NCBI RefSeq assembly: GCF_001649575.2 | Contig: NC_051440.1 | Span: forward strand, 15,617,130 to 15,681,129 | DNA: 64,000 bases | Source of the DNA: Kryptolebias marmoratus | Lineage: Eukaryota; Chordata; Actinopteri; Cyprinodontiformes; Rivulidae | Direction: 5' to 3' | In this document: piece after piece, positions 38,261-49,470 of the stretch | Layout: every line of letters starts with the position of its first letter | Numbering within the stretch: the first letter of the stretch is position 1 | Translations under genes and position numbers: made by a program | The notes under the pieces: model-generated | What the model saw: the letters and a program-made list of their open reading frames with translations, nothing else | Database searches by the model: none | What the model was told of the DNA's origin: nothing

Positions 38261-39010
38261 ATGTTGTGTTTATAAACCGATGCGTGCAAAAGAGAGATTC
38301 TTTGATTACTGAACAAATTGTCAATTTGTTGTTCAGTGGGGAGAATAAAAAGGACTCATTTTGGGGAAAGAGAAATGTTGGAATGGATTCAATTTTTCAA
38401 ACCAACGCTTCATATAAAATGTAAAACATGCTCAGACAGTCCAGAATGATTTTTGTAGTGTCTGTAATTAGTCACTTCTATCAAAACTGAGTTGCTGACA
38501 ATTATCTTTATAGCAGTGATTTAGCGCACCGTGAAGTCTGTGGCTTCAGCAAATAGGCCTTCACTTAACATCTGCTCTATTCAAGCAGTAATCTATATGC
38601 TATGTTATTTACTTGAGATCAAACAGACTTTTTTCACGGTGCATGCTCAAACAAAAATGAACAAGCTTCATTTAGGTGAGTGTTTATTACCAGCGGACCT
38701 CCCACAGTCATAACCGATCACATCCTGCTAATTCTACTGATGTTTGTCATTTTCCTACGAAAGGAGAGTGACTAAATTCCAATCTGTTGTATATTGTTTT
38801 TGTTTTATTTCTTCACATACTGCTGTTTGAGTCAGGTGGCAAAATTAAAAAAAATTAAAAATGCTCCTTTTTTTTAAAAAATCCGTTCTGCACTGGTTCT
38901 ATCTTTGTTTGCCCCAAACGACACCATTAAAGTGGAAAGTTGTGCTCAGAACGTGGTCAAATTTTCAAAAACAAACTGTATAACAATTACTTGTGTGGAG
39001 GCCTTCATGA
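38261..39010. other. noncoding stretch
   Basis: Mixed to AT-rich, with AAATTAAAAAAAATT-type runs near 38842-38880. No gene is recognised. Confidence 0.4.
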
Positions 39011-39370
39011 ATTAAATATGAGTTGTGTTTCCAAATGAGATGTTATGGAGGTAAATGACAAGAGGCAGCCCGTAATTGAGGTGGTGGCAACACGGGCCTG
39101 CTGAACTAATCCCTGACTTGGTCACGTGACCGACTGCTCGCCAATGGCGGTACGTGTTTTCACCACAAAGCCGAGGCAGCTGGGAAAATTGATTTTTCAT
39201 CTGAGCTGTATTTGATAGCTTTAGAAATCAAAAATTGAAATTAACTAACCTACGCCCCGTCATTACAAAAGAGTAAATTAAAGTGCGCGCCCGCAGCTCC
39301 TCTGAGCGCTGGAAGGCTGCGAGGGAAACAAATTCAAAGATGCAAACTCTTCTCAGCCCTTGACTCTGTC
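39011..39370. promoter_or_regulatory. candidate regulatory island with a GTCACGTGAC palindrome
   Basis: A perfect 10-bp palindrome GTCACGTGAC at 39121-39130 matches the high-affinity E-box of USF/TFE/MITF-type bHLH-ZIP factors. It is followed by GCCAATGGC (CCAAT, about 39140-39148) within 20 bp, and by CpG-rich sequence at 39280-39320. An E-box plus CCAAT at this spacing is promoter-like, but no transcript is evident. Confidence 0.4.
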
Positions 39371-39830
39371 TCGTCTGCCTAATAAAGCATTAAAAACATC
39401 AACAAAAAATTGCTTTTCTTAGGTTTTTGTAAGGTATTATCATGAAACACATTTTCTAATATATTTAAATTAAAAAAATAGATTTTTGGCATTGCAATTA
39501 ATTTCAACATCCTAAGAAATTTTTATTGTTTTATTAATATATTTTTCTAATTCAGTTTCTAATAATATATATATATATTTAACATTTTTACTATAATGTT
39601 TAAAACATGGAAAATATATTATGGTAATATGATACGAATTATATTATTACAATAAACAGATTGAGTAGAAAAACTTCATTTTATAGGCTCAGTAGATCTG
39701 ACCCATTTTACAAATATACAGTCAGAGTGTTCATTAATTACAAACTCATTTAGAATTAAATATAGACACTAATTATTTGCCAAGATATAATGAGTGACTA
39801 ATTTAACGTTCATTATTAGAGGAATGTAAA
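39371..39830. other. very AT-rich block with a TA run
   Basis: AT-rich DNA with a TA run at about 39565-39580. No gene is seen. Confidence 0.5.
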
Positions 39831-40130
39831 CAACTGTCTAACAAGCGTTTAGGACTAAAACTGCCACGCGAGCGAGTGGAAGTGGACAGGATGTGAAGCT
39901 AAAACCAACTATCTGGTCGCGTTAACAGACGACATGCCAAAACAGATGTTCCCGCAGGTGGACGTGAAGATCAATAGGCGTTGGGAGAGCAGCGAGACAG
40001 TTTACCTGAGCTGTTGGAAGTTGTAGCAGATGTTAAACAGACTGATGCCCTGGAAGGCTGATCAATGAACAGGAGGCAGATGGAGGAGAACATGGAGGAG
40101 GCGCTGTTCTAGCAGAGACAAACATAAAAT
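39831..40130. promoter_or_regulatory. CpG-retaining noncoding island, possible exon
   Basis: Several CpGs (CCACGCGAGCGAG near 39863, GGTCGCGTTAAC near 39916). A minus-strand exon-like segment at 40016-40057 has a CAG|GTAAAC-type donor and an acceptor after a pyrimidine-rich run, with open frame FQGISLFNICYNFQQL. It is too short to identify. Confidence 0.25.
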
Positions 40131-41000
40131 AATAGGAGTCACATTTGATATGCAGATGGGCGCCTGTCCATAACATTAACCCAGCAACACACACGCACAG
40201 GAAAACAACTTTTAGGAAACTTCAGCTTCATTTAAAACTCCGCTCCCTTCATTGACATCTGTGTCATACTAATTACTGGTGAGTTTAACTCTTCAAAGAC
40301 AGTATTCTGTGAAGGTAATTATTTGTCCTATATCATAATTCGAACCAGGTAACTTCGGGGCAGCAGGATGACTGGGATCAGGAGTGAGAAACGAGATTCA
40401 GCAGTTTTGCAGGACTTAAAAACTGCCTAATTAGAAGTGGTAAGAGGTAGTGTCAGGCTGCTATCTAACAGACTATCACCTTTAGCACCCATTAGTGGAA
40501 GAAATGCACACTGAAAATCCAAATGTATTTCACTAGTGGGTAAAACTAGTTTGCTATCAATCATTTTGATTTATTTTCATTTAAAACACAGCTATTAGTG
40601 AAAAAAAAATCAGAATAACAAAAACAACTTAGATGTCCTTTTGACAGCTTGAATAATATTTAGCTTATTATAATGTCCTTTATGCAGAAAAAGAAAACTT
40701 TTCCTGAACTGTGACTAGTCGAGCTACATTTCCTGCAACAAAAGCAAAGCCATAATCTTTCCTGAAATACAGCACACCTGCACATACCCACAGAGCTGCA
40801 CGCTCAAACACACACGCGCTCACACACAGATCTCTTGACATCCGGCGTCCCACTGGCCTTGCTGTCCGAGAAGCAACTTGAACTAGGCGATAACCTGATA
40901 GACTTTATCTTGTCTTTCCTGGCTCTCAGTGAGGTCTGAAGAAGACACTTCAACTGCTCAGCATCCCCCCTGAGTCCTAACCTTCCCCTCATCTCTCTCC
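40131..41000. other. noncoding stretch
   Basis: Mixed composition. Short CA-type runs occur near 40806-40830. Nothing recognisable. Confidence 0.4.
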
Positions 41001-41680
41001 TCGCTCTAACATCGGTGCCGGAGAGCTGTCAGCGGCCTGTTGCTTATTGATGTTTCTGCATGTTTTATGTCTTTCTGGAGATATGACGGCCCTGACACTG
41101 TGCTGATTTCAATCAGCTTGCCACATGCCACAGAGAGTGACAGCTGGGTAAAGCAAGAAGGACAAAAAAAAAAAAAAGAAAAGAAAAAGAAGAGAATTGG
41201 TGGGGATGTCATTGGCTCAGATCAGCTCCGGCCTTGTCTCTGACTGAGGATTCTCCTCCCTTTTAATGAAAATGTTTCATTCACGTCTCATGCCTCCCTC
41301 ACTGATGAATTCAATAGAAGAAAAAAGAGAAACGAATAGTGAGGGGAAAGAAATTCAGCTTTTGTCAGATTGGGGAGGCTAGAAGAGAGGATGACCCCTG
41401 AGCCAAAGGTTCTGACACTGCATCAATCCCTTTAGGAGTGAGGCCTGCTGGACTAGCTTTGGGTGAAGATTACTTCAGCACATCTGAGGGATGACTGCTC
41501 TATCTATTTCACACGTTCTATGCAGAGGAGAGCCTTGTATGCTTTGGATCCTGAGCTGCCCCACTAAATTAGGTCTGAGATCATTCCATGGAATGAAGGG
41601 AGCTATCCAAGGCAATTCAACTCCAAACCATTGACAGAGAGCTTACCCAGACCCTGAAAAAAAAAGAGAAGAGACATATC
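41001..41680. promoter_or_regulatory. candidate island with palindromic TEAD-type sites
   Basis: A purine tract (A14 then AAG/AAAG words, 41161-41194) interrupts a complex stretch. At 41581-41596 lies a perfect 16-bp palindrome TCATTCCATGGAATGA, two CATTCCA (M-CAT/TEAD) sites head to head. The surrounding 41340-41640 sequence is complex. Regulatory role inferred. Confidence 0.35.
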
Positions 41681-42295
41681 CACTCCCTCTTTCTCTTTAT
41701 GATACCAAACAGAATGTACCATGGATAATCCCAATAAGGCTCTTTACTTGCAAATTTAAGTATATGCACACATGTACCGATAAGACGCTCCCACACTGCT
41801 TTCTCACATACGCAGATCTGAAAGGCATGTCAGTTCTATTGAGCTCTCAGGAACTTTAGTGCCAAAAGTGAAGTAAAATTGCTGATGTCTTGGGTGATGC
41901 TAAAATATGACATCTTGTAAATTTTTATTAGGGTCTGAAACTGCAATGGATTTTTTTTTGCTTTAAGCTAGGGTTTAAAAATGTATATATATATATATTG
42001 CACATTACATTCCAGTTAGTATTTGTAATTAAAATTGATGCCTCACTATATTGTTCTTGCCCTGTTTGATAACTGTTACCATAGGTTTTTATTGTTTTTT
42101 TATTATTTCTATTATTTAATCTAGATTCAACTTTTAAAGCATATCCTCAAGATCTCAAAGTCTCATCAAACCTGTGTTTGTCTGAATCTGATCAATTTAT
42201 TCCCTTTTGTTTTCGTTTCAGTAATAAATTAATCGCTCAAATCTAAGTGTTTTACTTCAAGTAAACTGTTATATTTCACCCTGTTTTTTTTTTTT
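41681..42295. other. noncoding stretch with short TA run
   Basis: AT-rich, with a TA run at about 41981-41998 and T runs near 42283-42295. No gene is seen. Confidence 0.45.
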
Positions 42296-42500
42296 ATAAA
42301 CCACAATTACTGCAGCCATAATGAGATTCAAAACAAAGACTAAATTAGCTGTCATTAAATTATTTCAATTTCCTTGTCCTAATAGAAGATTGTGACAGGT
42401 GTCATAGTTGCCATTATGCTTGGCATCGCAACATGTTATAATGGATAATTGATCCATCAAAAAACATCAAGCCAAGGCAATAACTAGCTTGAGAATGGCA
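42296..42500. promoter_or_regulatory. candidate homeodomain-type enhancer island
   Basis: A dense set of homeodomain words: GCCATAATGAG, GCTGTCATTAAATTATTTC, GTGCCATTATGC-like words, and an inverted ATGGAT/ATCCAT pair at 42441-42457 spanning AATTG. TGATGGAT (minus strand of 42452-42459) is the PBX/HOX consensus for anterior HOX groups. AT-rich but not low complexity. Role inferred. Confidence 0.38.
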
Positions 42501-43390
42501 TACTGAACATGCAGAAAATCGAATTTAACCCCACGTTGACTGAAACACTCCCTTGCTCTGTCGATCAAGCATGTCTCTCGCTGACAGCTCTGTTCGCATG
42601 TTGTTAAATAATCTAAAGGGAGAAAAGAAACATGAAAGAAAAAGCGGTCTCAGAGGAGCTGTCACGGAGAAAGGAAAATGCCACGGGGGGTGAGAAATGC
42701 CTTCGGTCGCGCAGCTTTTCACATTTTAATTTCGGTCTGCGGGACTGACTCATGGTAGCGCCTGAGTGAGTGGGTCCTGGGAGTCAGTGCTCACGCTGAC
42801 CCCTGAGTATAGACAAGGCCCAGAGAGATGTCAGCTGAGAGCTCCTGAGGTTCACCAGGCTGCCAAGCACTTTGAAAGCTGCTGCCAATTCAGCCTAAGT
42901 TTCAGCTGAATGCTCGCTGCGGAGAAGGGGAGCGGCGGCAATAAAAACAGGTTGCAAAAGGAAGAGAATTTGCTTTCAAAATGTATTTGGCCTTTGACCT
43001 CGCATCCAACCCTGTGGCCTGCGTCTTTGAAGCTGAGCATATTTTTTTGAGAGACACTGAAAGAGGGGAGGGTTTCAGGGGTGGACTTGGAGCCTGTCAG
43101 TATAAATATATTAATAATCTGACAGCTTCATCTGCTTTTGAGGGCCAGACTTGACAGCTCCACAATGGCCCGCGCTGTAGTTCTCCTCGTACATGTCTAG
43201 CTTCCATGTCTGAACAACACAGAGAGTTTATTAAGACATCAAACTCCTGTGAAGTATTGATTTTACACCAGTCTCTGTCACTTACTGTATCAGCCCAAGC
43301 TGGGGCTCCAAAATAAACTATGACAGCTGCATGTAACCTGCTGAATATGTCTGAGAGAGCAGCTCAGCCCAGAAGATATATATATTTTTT
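42501..43390. promoter_or_regulatory. mixed noncoding stretch, candidate islands
   Basis: Moderately GC-rich complex patches at 42530-42830 and 42840-43180 retain a few CpGs. Overlapping minus-strand frames have no domain. No transcript evidence. Weak regulatory candidates. Confidence 0.25.
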
Positions 43391-43990
43391 ATTTTGTTGT
43401 ATGCCTTTTATCTGGTGTTACCTGGCTAAGTTCTGTGATCAAACGTAAATAAACAACAGAAAAAAAACAAACAAAAAAAAAATACAGCGTCTTTTTAAAG
43501 TTTTTTGACATTTACAAATAAAGGAGAAATGCAAAAGAGGGAAAGATTGTCGCAATTAAGTTTCCGCATCTCGGGGAAAATGACTAAATGCTATCTCGAA
43601 CAAAGGAGGGGGATGTGCATCTGCCTGTGGAAATATGCCCCGCCTCTCAGACAGTGGTTCTGTCTGTGGAGAGACAGAGGGAGAGAAAGAGGGGTCAGAG
43701 GGAGCACAGGTAATTGAGGTGTCCCCTCCCCTCCCTTTTTTTTTTTTCCAGGGTTTCTCACCCCACCCTTTCACCCTGCCTCTCCCCCTGCACCTCTCCC
43801 TCCACCCTATCCACACAGCGGGCACAATTATGCTCCCCATCACCCCACCAGCTGGCCTCTGTGATCCCGCACTTCTTGCTAAATGAGACTCCATCGGCCC
43901 TTTCCCTCTTAACCTCTCAGCAGCCGCTCCAGGGGAATGGTAAAGGCTGCACACAGAACTGGGGTGGGGGGACTTGGACAGTTGTACTTC
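43391..43990. other. GC-richer stretch with purine tract then pyrimidine tract
   Basis: A nearly pure G/A segment at 43669-43705 is followed by a nearly pure C/T segment at 43721-43812, with T12 in the middle. Frames on both strands here (up to 132 codons) are arginine/glycine- or proline/serine-rich shadows of this skew. An AG after the T run resembles a splice acceptor, but no protein is recognised behind it. Confidence 0.4.
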
Positions 43991-44439
43991 TTTAACACTC
44001 TTTAAGAAAAAAAAAAAAAAAAGTAAAAGTTGAGTTAAATACAGGTTGTGAATTGAGAACTAACCTGAGTTTTTGACAAAAATACTTTATACCTGGAAAT
44101 ATATGTAAGTGACTATATGAAATTATACACATAAATATTTCATAGCTAATCACTAATGAACAGTGTTTTAACATATTATCTATTTTTAAAATTGTGTTCA
44201 TACTCGTTTTACAAAATATATATAAAATATTCAATAGTTTTTTATGCCTTTCATGACTGCAAAGGAATCCTGTATTAGAATAAGGTAAAAGAAGAATGCC
44301 ATATATGTTTTTATTAAAGCAAAACTTACACATTTGAACAAATCTGAATAAAACATTCAATGAGAAATATCCTGTTTGACATGGAGTACACTAACTGTTT
44401 AAATTGAACTGTAATAGATATCAACATGTATCTTAATTG
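43991..44439. other. AT-rich noncoding stretch with A16 run
   Basis: A16 at about 44007-44022. The 122-codon minus-strand frame is rich in F, I, K, N and S codons as expected of AT-rich DNA and has no domain. Confidence 0.45.
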
Positions 44440-44910
44440 AATGGCTTAAAATAGATTTCGACACCCCAGAGTCGGTCTGATCAAATTTCTCCAACACGCT
44501 CCGAGTGTCTCTTGATAGACAGCGTTTTCACTCCATCCCTTCACATTAATGAGTGGGAAGGCTCCTCAGCGCGTTATTACCTGAAATAATACCATATGGT
44601 AAAATGTAAACAACATCTGCATATTCATGTCATAACTTCATCTGTTTAATTAGTTCCAGCAAAGCAGTTTACCCTCTGAGGCCCTCGCTGTCAGAGCAGT
44701 GATGGTGGAGCCGTGCCCCGCTGTCGCTCCTGACAGTCCCTCCATTGTTCAGTTGACGCTCCTGCCTTGTCTGTTTAATGCCAGGTGCATCTTTACAGGC
44801 AAGCAGATCAGGTGAGGCAAGCTGGGGAGCATTTTTCACTCTGATGCCAACCCCCCCTTTTTTTTTCCAAGCAAGGAGATCTATCATTGTTTGGTAAAAG
44901 CATACAATTT
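44440..44910. promoter_or_regulatory. candidate conserved noncoding island
   Basis: About 470 bp of complex, CpG-retaining sequence with TTAATTAG (44646-44653), CACATTAATGAG near 44544, and CATCTGCATATTCATG near 44611. GC-richer CTGTCGCTCCTGACAG lies near 44721. No credible frame. One of the better enhancer candidates; conservation not measured. Confidence 0.38.
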
Positions 44911-45054
44911 GCCAAAAGACGTCACCTTTACATCCACATATTGCTAATCCATGTTTGTGGATGTCTTCTGTCTCACTCTATGCTTCTGTATTGTTAAACA
45001 AAACATGACACAAACAGCTCTGCTTATTAACATGTGTAAAATAATAACACTTAC

Positions 45055-45056
<2 letters not shown>
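44911..45056. other. noncoding stretch
   Basis: Short mixed sequence before the TA microsatellite. Nothing recognisable. Confidence 0.35.

Positions 45057-45109
<53 letters not shown>
45057..45109. repeat. (TA)n dinucleotide microsatellite
   Basis: About 26 uninterrupted TA units. The tyrosine/isoleucine frames on both strands are this repeat translated. Confidence 0.97.
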
Positions 45110-45112
<3 letters not shown>

Positions 45113-45380
45113 TATTCTGATTTGCACCAGAGCAAAGAGAAGCCCTATGGTGACTCGCCATATATTTAATTTATGCAGACATATGCCTCATGCGAAGCTG
45201 GTCTTTGATATGCAACACTATCTCACAGTATTTAAAAGAATACAGCAATTGGTATTCATATTTTTTATGTTATGACAGTTACTTATTTTTTCTTTTTACT
45301 TTTTTTTTTTAAATTCACCACAAACAAAGAAATAATAAAGACATTCTGAGCAGTGTGGTGTGAAAAGCTCGAGTGGGTAT
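45110..45380. other. AT-rich noncoding stretch
   Basis: T-rich runs near 45285-45310. No gene is seen. Confidence 0.4.
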
Positions 45381-45900
45381 GCTCTAATTAAATTCTCCTT
45401 CATCAGGCACAAGCATTAATACTTTTGACCCGGTGTAGCCTGAACGCTAACATGCCTTAGGAAGGGAAGAAAAAAGAAGAGGGAAATGCAAGAGAAAAAC
45501 ATGAGGGAATATCTTATTAGGGAAGTCAGGCATGTTTTGGCCCTCGTTTCTTGATGGCTGCTCTTGGTGTCGCGACCTACTGGCGTCTAGCTAATACGAC
45601 AGTGTACGCCATGCCATTGTTCTCAATCAATAACTAATTATCAAAGTACTGGCTCTGACTGGTATTGTCCCCATTGCTCAAAGCCCCTTGCTGTGGACTG
45701 AAAGACAGAAAGGGGGGAAAAAAGGGAAAGGAGGGTGGCTTTTGGCTGCACAGTGATGCTGCCGCCACAACATCCTTGCAAGCCTTTCAAGATACCCTGC
45801 GCCGTCAGCTTGTATTACCGTTTCCTACTAATTGATATGAATTAAAACAGAAGAATTATTGTTGCTGCTGCATGTCATAACGATATCCTCAAAGTAATCG
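45381..45900. promoter_or_regulatory. candidate conserved noncoding island with CpG cluster
   Basis: At 45568-45612 five or six CpGs occur in about 45 bp (GGTGTCGCGACC, TGGCGTC, ATACGAC, TACGCC), unusual in this CpG-poor window. ATCAATAACTAATTATC follows at about 45628. No open frame of note. This argues for constraint or an unmethylated regulatory core; inference. Confidence 0.38.
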
Positions 45901-46200
45901 TTGGACACAAAAAGAGCAGAACACAAAAGCAGACCAAATAAGAAAAGACAAATTAAGCCGACTCCTGCTAGGGACTTTCCAAACGAGGCTTTAGACAATG
46001 GAGAAAGAAAATTAGACTGCTACCAATCTGAACGTTTCATTATTTCAATCTTGTTTGCGAGTATGAACCATATGATTTCAACAGAACAAAACAAATTCAT
46101 TTTCCCTGAAAGACTGAATGTAGTTGTGCTTTATTTCAAAGCCATATCGTAACTATCAACAGGTTCAAATGCAGCACTCTAATCACTGATACAATGTCCT
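45901..46200. other. noncoding stretch
   Basis: An 83-codon plus-strand frame covers most of this stretch but has no recognisable feature. Nothing else is seen. Confidence 0.3.
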
Positions 46201-46640
46201 TTCATCACCTTGTCATTGTTAGTTGGTTTTTATAAATGAGCAGACAGAATTAGAGGAACCCAGTAATTCATGGTTGGCAACACAGGCTGGATTGTGTGCT
46301 GGTGCCTGCCTGTCTCTGCGCTTCCTAATAGAGTGGCAAGTCCTGTCATCCCACATGGCAGCACATTTCACTTCTCCGCAGTCCTGTTCATGCAACCGGC
46401 ACCAGGATTGGGGGTTGGAGCCCCCGTGAACCCATGGGGTGGCTGGTGCCCCAGTGGCAGGCAAGGGGTCATGCCTGGTAAAAAGTGCCGCCCTCAGGAC
46501 AGTGAGTCTAATCCCACAGCAAGAGCAAGGCAGCTGGAGCAGGCCATCCGTTCAGCCTGTGTAATGATATCACTTGCAGTGGATCTGATGTCTGACCTCA
46601 TTACCAGAGTGTAATTGTGTCGCAAGCAGAGTTTCAGTTC
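46201..46640. promoter_or_regulatory. candidate conserved noncoding island
   Basis: Complex sequence with GC-richer centre (46380-46480) and AGTGTAATTGTGTCG near 46608. Long frames occur in three phases on both strands (up to 114 codons), which reflects locally few stops rather than one coding frame. Inferred regulatory. Confidence 0.3.
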
Positions 46641-47149
46641 TTTTCTGTTCTCTGGCCTCTTTTTAGTGTGGACAGCTCCCCCAAATATTTCAGTGTTGAC
46701 AAAAAAATAACCTCTATATTTCTTTACTCGCTACCATGAACAACACATGCAACACTGTTAAAAAAAGTTTTAGTTTTTTGTATTTAATCATTTTCTTCAA
46801 GACTGGTATAAGTTTTAAAAATTTAAATAAACAAAAAAAAAACATAATTGATGAAGAATCATGAACATGAAAAATCATAGTTACACAACTGCCATGTGTA
46901 GCAAACAACAGTAAATTTATTCTAATAGAAACTTGTAGTTGATAAGATAGTTTCAAATAAAATACAAGGTATTAAAACAGCAGTTCATTAACACCTCTTG
47001 AACATACCTACTTCTCATCACATTATGCTTCATACAACCGCCTGACAACAAACCTGAATGACAATGGTGTTGTTCACACTTTTAATTAAGAAAAGAAAAT
47101 CCTTTTTTGTCTATTACAGTACTAGAAGTAATGACATTAAAGTGATAAT
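46641..47149. other. AT-rich noncoding stretch
   Basis: No gene is recognised. Confidence 0.45.
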
Positions 47150-47355
47150 TTTACCTTAAATAATAATTTTGAATTTTTGAAGCGTGATTCTGTGAACAGG
47201 TTATAAACAATTAATATCTTACCTGTTGCAGATAGCTATTAAAACAAGAACCCTTTAGAAAAATAAGGTTTCCTTTTGACCGCACTGACAAGGTAATGGC
47301 CAAAACCAAAGTTAATTTTTGCCATCCTAACACAACTTCATTTTCAAAAAATTAA
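47150..47355 (+). mobile_element. interspersed repeat, family B, copy 1
   Basis: It shares an ordered series of words with 61400-61610 in the same orientation: TTTTGAAG.G..TTCTGTG, AGGTTAT.A.CAATTAATATCT, ACCTG.T..AGATAGCT, then GGCCAA.ACCAAA and GCCATCCTAA.ACAACT. The series is typical of a dispersed repeat common in fish genomes. The class is not determined. It lies 50 bp from a family A copy. Confidence 0.6.
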
Positions 47356-47402
47356 TTAGAGTTCATGTAAACAGTTTAATAAATCTTTAAACTGCTGTCA
47401 CT

Positions 47403-47720
47403 TCACATTACAAAGTTATTCCTGCAGAATATCAGACGTGAGGGAAATGAATTCTGACTGTGGCATGAAAACCAACAAAGAAACAGTGAGGATGGGAAGG
47501 AAGTGACTAAATATAAAGGGCTGAGGATGAGTAGAAGATTAACAACAGCTGAGACTAACAGGTAATGGGGAACAGGTGAAGTGGGCGTGGCAGGCTGACT
47601 GGAAAAAGCACTGAGAAGATGAACTGAAGGAAAGAGAATAGTGGCACAAGGAACATGGAAGGCACAGGGAGCAGAGCTACACATATAACATGATGAACAG
47701 AGAATAAAATAAACACCCAG
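47403..47720 (-). mobile_element. interspersed repeat, family A, copy 2
   Basis: Reverse complement of the family A unit at 27373-27790. The conserved core is 47505-47594 (GGTAATGGGGAACAGGTGAA). Similarity reaches to about 47720 (minus-strand GGGTGTTTATTTTATTCT). The 3' tail with the GGGACCC-type word seen in copy 1 is missing. The 93- and 64-codon minus-strand frames are repeat shadows. Confidence 0.7.
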
Positions 47721-48760
47721 TTTAGTTTAAACCAACCAGACACTGACACAAAAATATTACAATAACCTTAAAGAAAGTGCCCCAAATTGCACAGATAGTG
47801 CTAAATCTACCCGATACTGTAACTACTTGCATTAGAAAAGGAACATTTTCTCCAGCCATTGTGAATTGTGATCCCAATTGACAGCAGGGTAAACATTTAA
47901 AAAAACAATATGAAATGTTTGAGACTGAAGCTTTAGCTTTTTCTTTTCAGATTTTATATTTTCACTTTTGTTCTGCTAAATTTAGCTTTTGTTGCAATCA
48001 TTTTCATTTTAACAATTACATTTCAGCTTTTCAAAGAAACTGCAGCGATGTCATTCGCACTGCAATTCAAAGAGAAAAATCTGTTTTTCTATTTTGTGTA
48101 TTTACAGGCTGTTTCAATGCATGAATCCAAAAAAGCTGCCCTTACCCTAACTTGTTATGAGTGGTGCAACCTGAGAGCCAGCCATGACCTGCCCTCCACC
48201 ATGAAGGAAATAACCCTCTTTCTTTTGCCTTTGATAACACATGAAATATGAATAATGAAAACAGACAGAGTTGTGGTGTAAATAGGAAGCAAGACGGGGG
48301 CTTGAAGCTGAAGATAGCAGCCTCACTATTGCCAGCCTTCTCCCTCCCACACAGCTGAAGAGGTAGTGTCATCTTAGTTTCCTTCTCCGTGGATAAGCCA
48401 TAGCCACAGAGAAGCTACCACTTGGTTGTGGGTAATAGGCCACCACTGTTAATGGGGTTTCTCTTTGAAAACATTGCTACACAAGTAAACAGGGCACTCC
48501 ACTGTGAATTAAGTGCAGGGAAAGTTTGAGTAAAAGTATCATGGTGGGTAAAGGTTACAGGCAGAAGGTCTGTTTGTGCAAACAACAGCCTGTATACAGG
48601 TCCACTGAAAAAGATGCTGTGCTGTATTGAAAATGCTTCATTACTCCCCTTCACATTTTCTTTGGCTTATATAGTGTAGCTATGTGCCCTTGAAAAACAG
48701 ACCCCAATTAATTCATTGCATTGTGCATGTGGATAGATTTTCCAATATTCTCATCATGAA
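47721..48760. other. noncoding stretch
   Basis: Mixed composition. Overlapping frames on both strands at 48040-48370 show no domain. Nothing recognisable. Confidence 0.4.
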
Positions 48761-49470
48761 AGAGCAATTATAATTCCATGATTCATATGCACACTCCATT
48801 TGAAGCAGCTAGCCTTGCCCATTGTCAGTTGTCAGAGGAGAGGATAAACCATGAAAAGGCCTAATCCTGCTACGGGCAGCAGGCTTTAATGAGCAGCCTG
48901 TCTCAGGCAGACCCATGTGATACCCTGGCTGGGGCTGGACCCGAGCAACGTGGAGGTCAGCTCCTAATGGAGGGCTCTGTGGCTTCCCCTCTAGAGAAGG
49001 GTGGAACCCACTTGCGTTGACCTGTTAAGTCAAGTTGCTCTCCTCTGACCCTCCAAAAAAAAAAAAAAGCCTGGATGTGGGAGATTGTCGGGAAAGCTAC
49101 AGCACAAATGGCTGTGCCGCCTGCAGGCAATGAGACTCGCAAGAAAATGAAAGGAGGTAAAAGAAAATGCCAGATCAGAACAGGAGACTGGAGCCTGTGA
49201 AAGATGTAAATTCAAAGCAAAAGGAGCAGAACTTTAACCTATGGGCTATTATGCACCAAGTGAAACAGAGCTGCCGCTTGGAATTAAGGCACAAAAGGGA
49301 GTTCAGGCCAGGGGCATTTAACCAATGGGCATCTAGTGTATCAGATCCCAATCTTAATGACATCAGTGACCGAAGCTTTGCAGAAACTCTGATCTTTGGT
49401 GGCATAAAGAAGGGGTCATGGCTGGAGGGGATTAGTGATATATATGGAAAAAACTGAAAAAAAGAAAAAA
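48761..49470. promoter_or_regulatory. candidate conserved noncoding island
   Basis: Long complex stretch (48780-49050 and 49070-49440) split by A14 at about 49054-49067. The 96-codon plus-strand frame at 49167-49457 is unrecognised and overlaps a 121-codon minus-strand frame; neither shows domains. More likely a noncoding element than a gene, but a small exon cannot be excluded. Confidence 0.28.

Noticed and set aside
43556..43954. 132-codon minus-strand frame
   Set aside because: Arginine/glycine/lysine-rich composition follows the purine-pyrimidine skew, and opposite-strand frames are equally long.
44944..45169. Tyrosine/isoleucine repeat proteins on both strands
   Set aside because: They are translations of the TA microsatellite at 45057-45109.
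47403..47749. Minus-strand frames with a hydrophobic profile
   Set aside because: They lie in family A repeat sequence, also present at 27373-27790.
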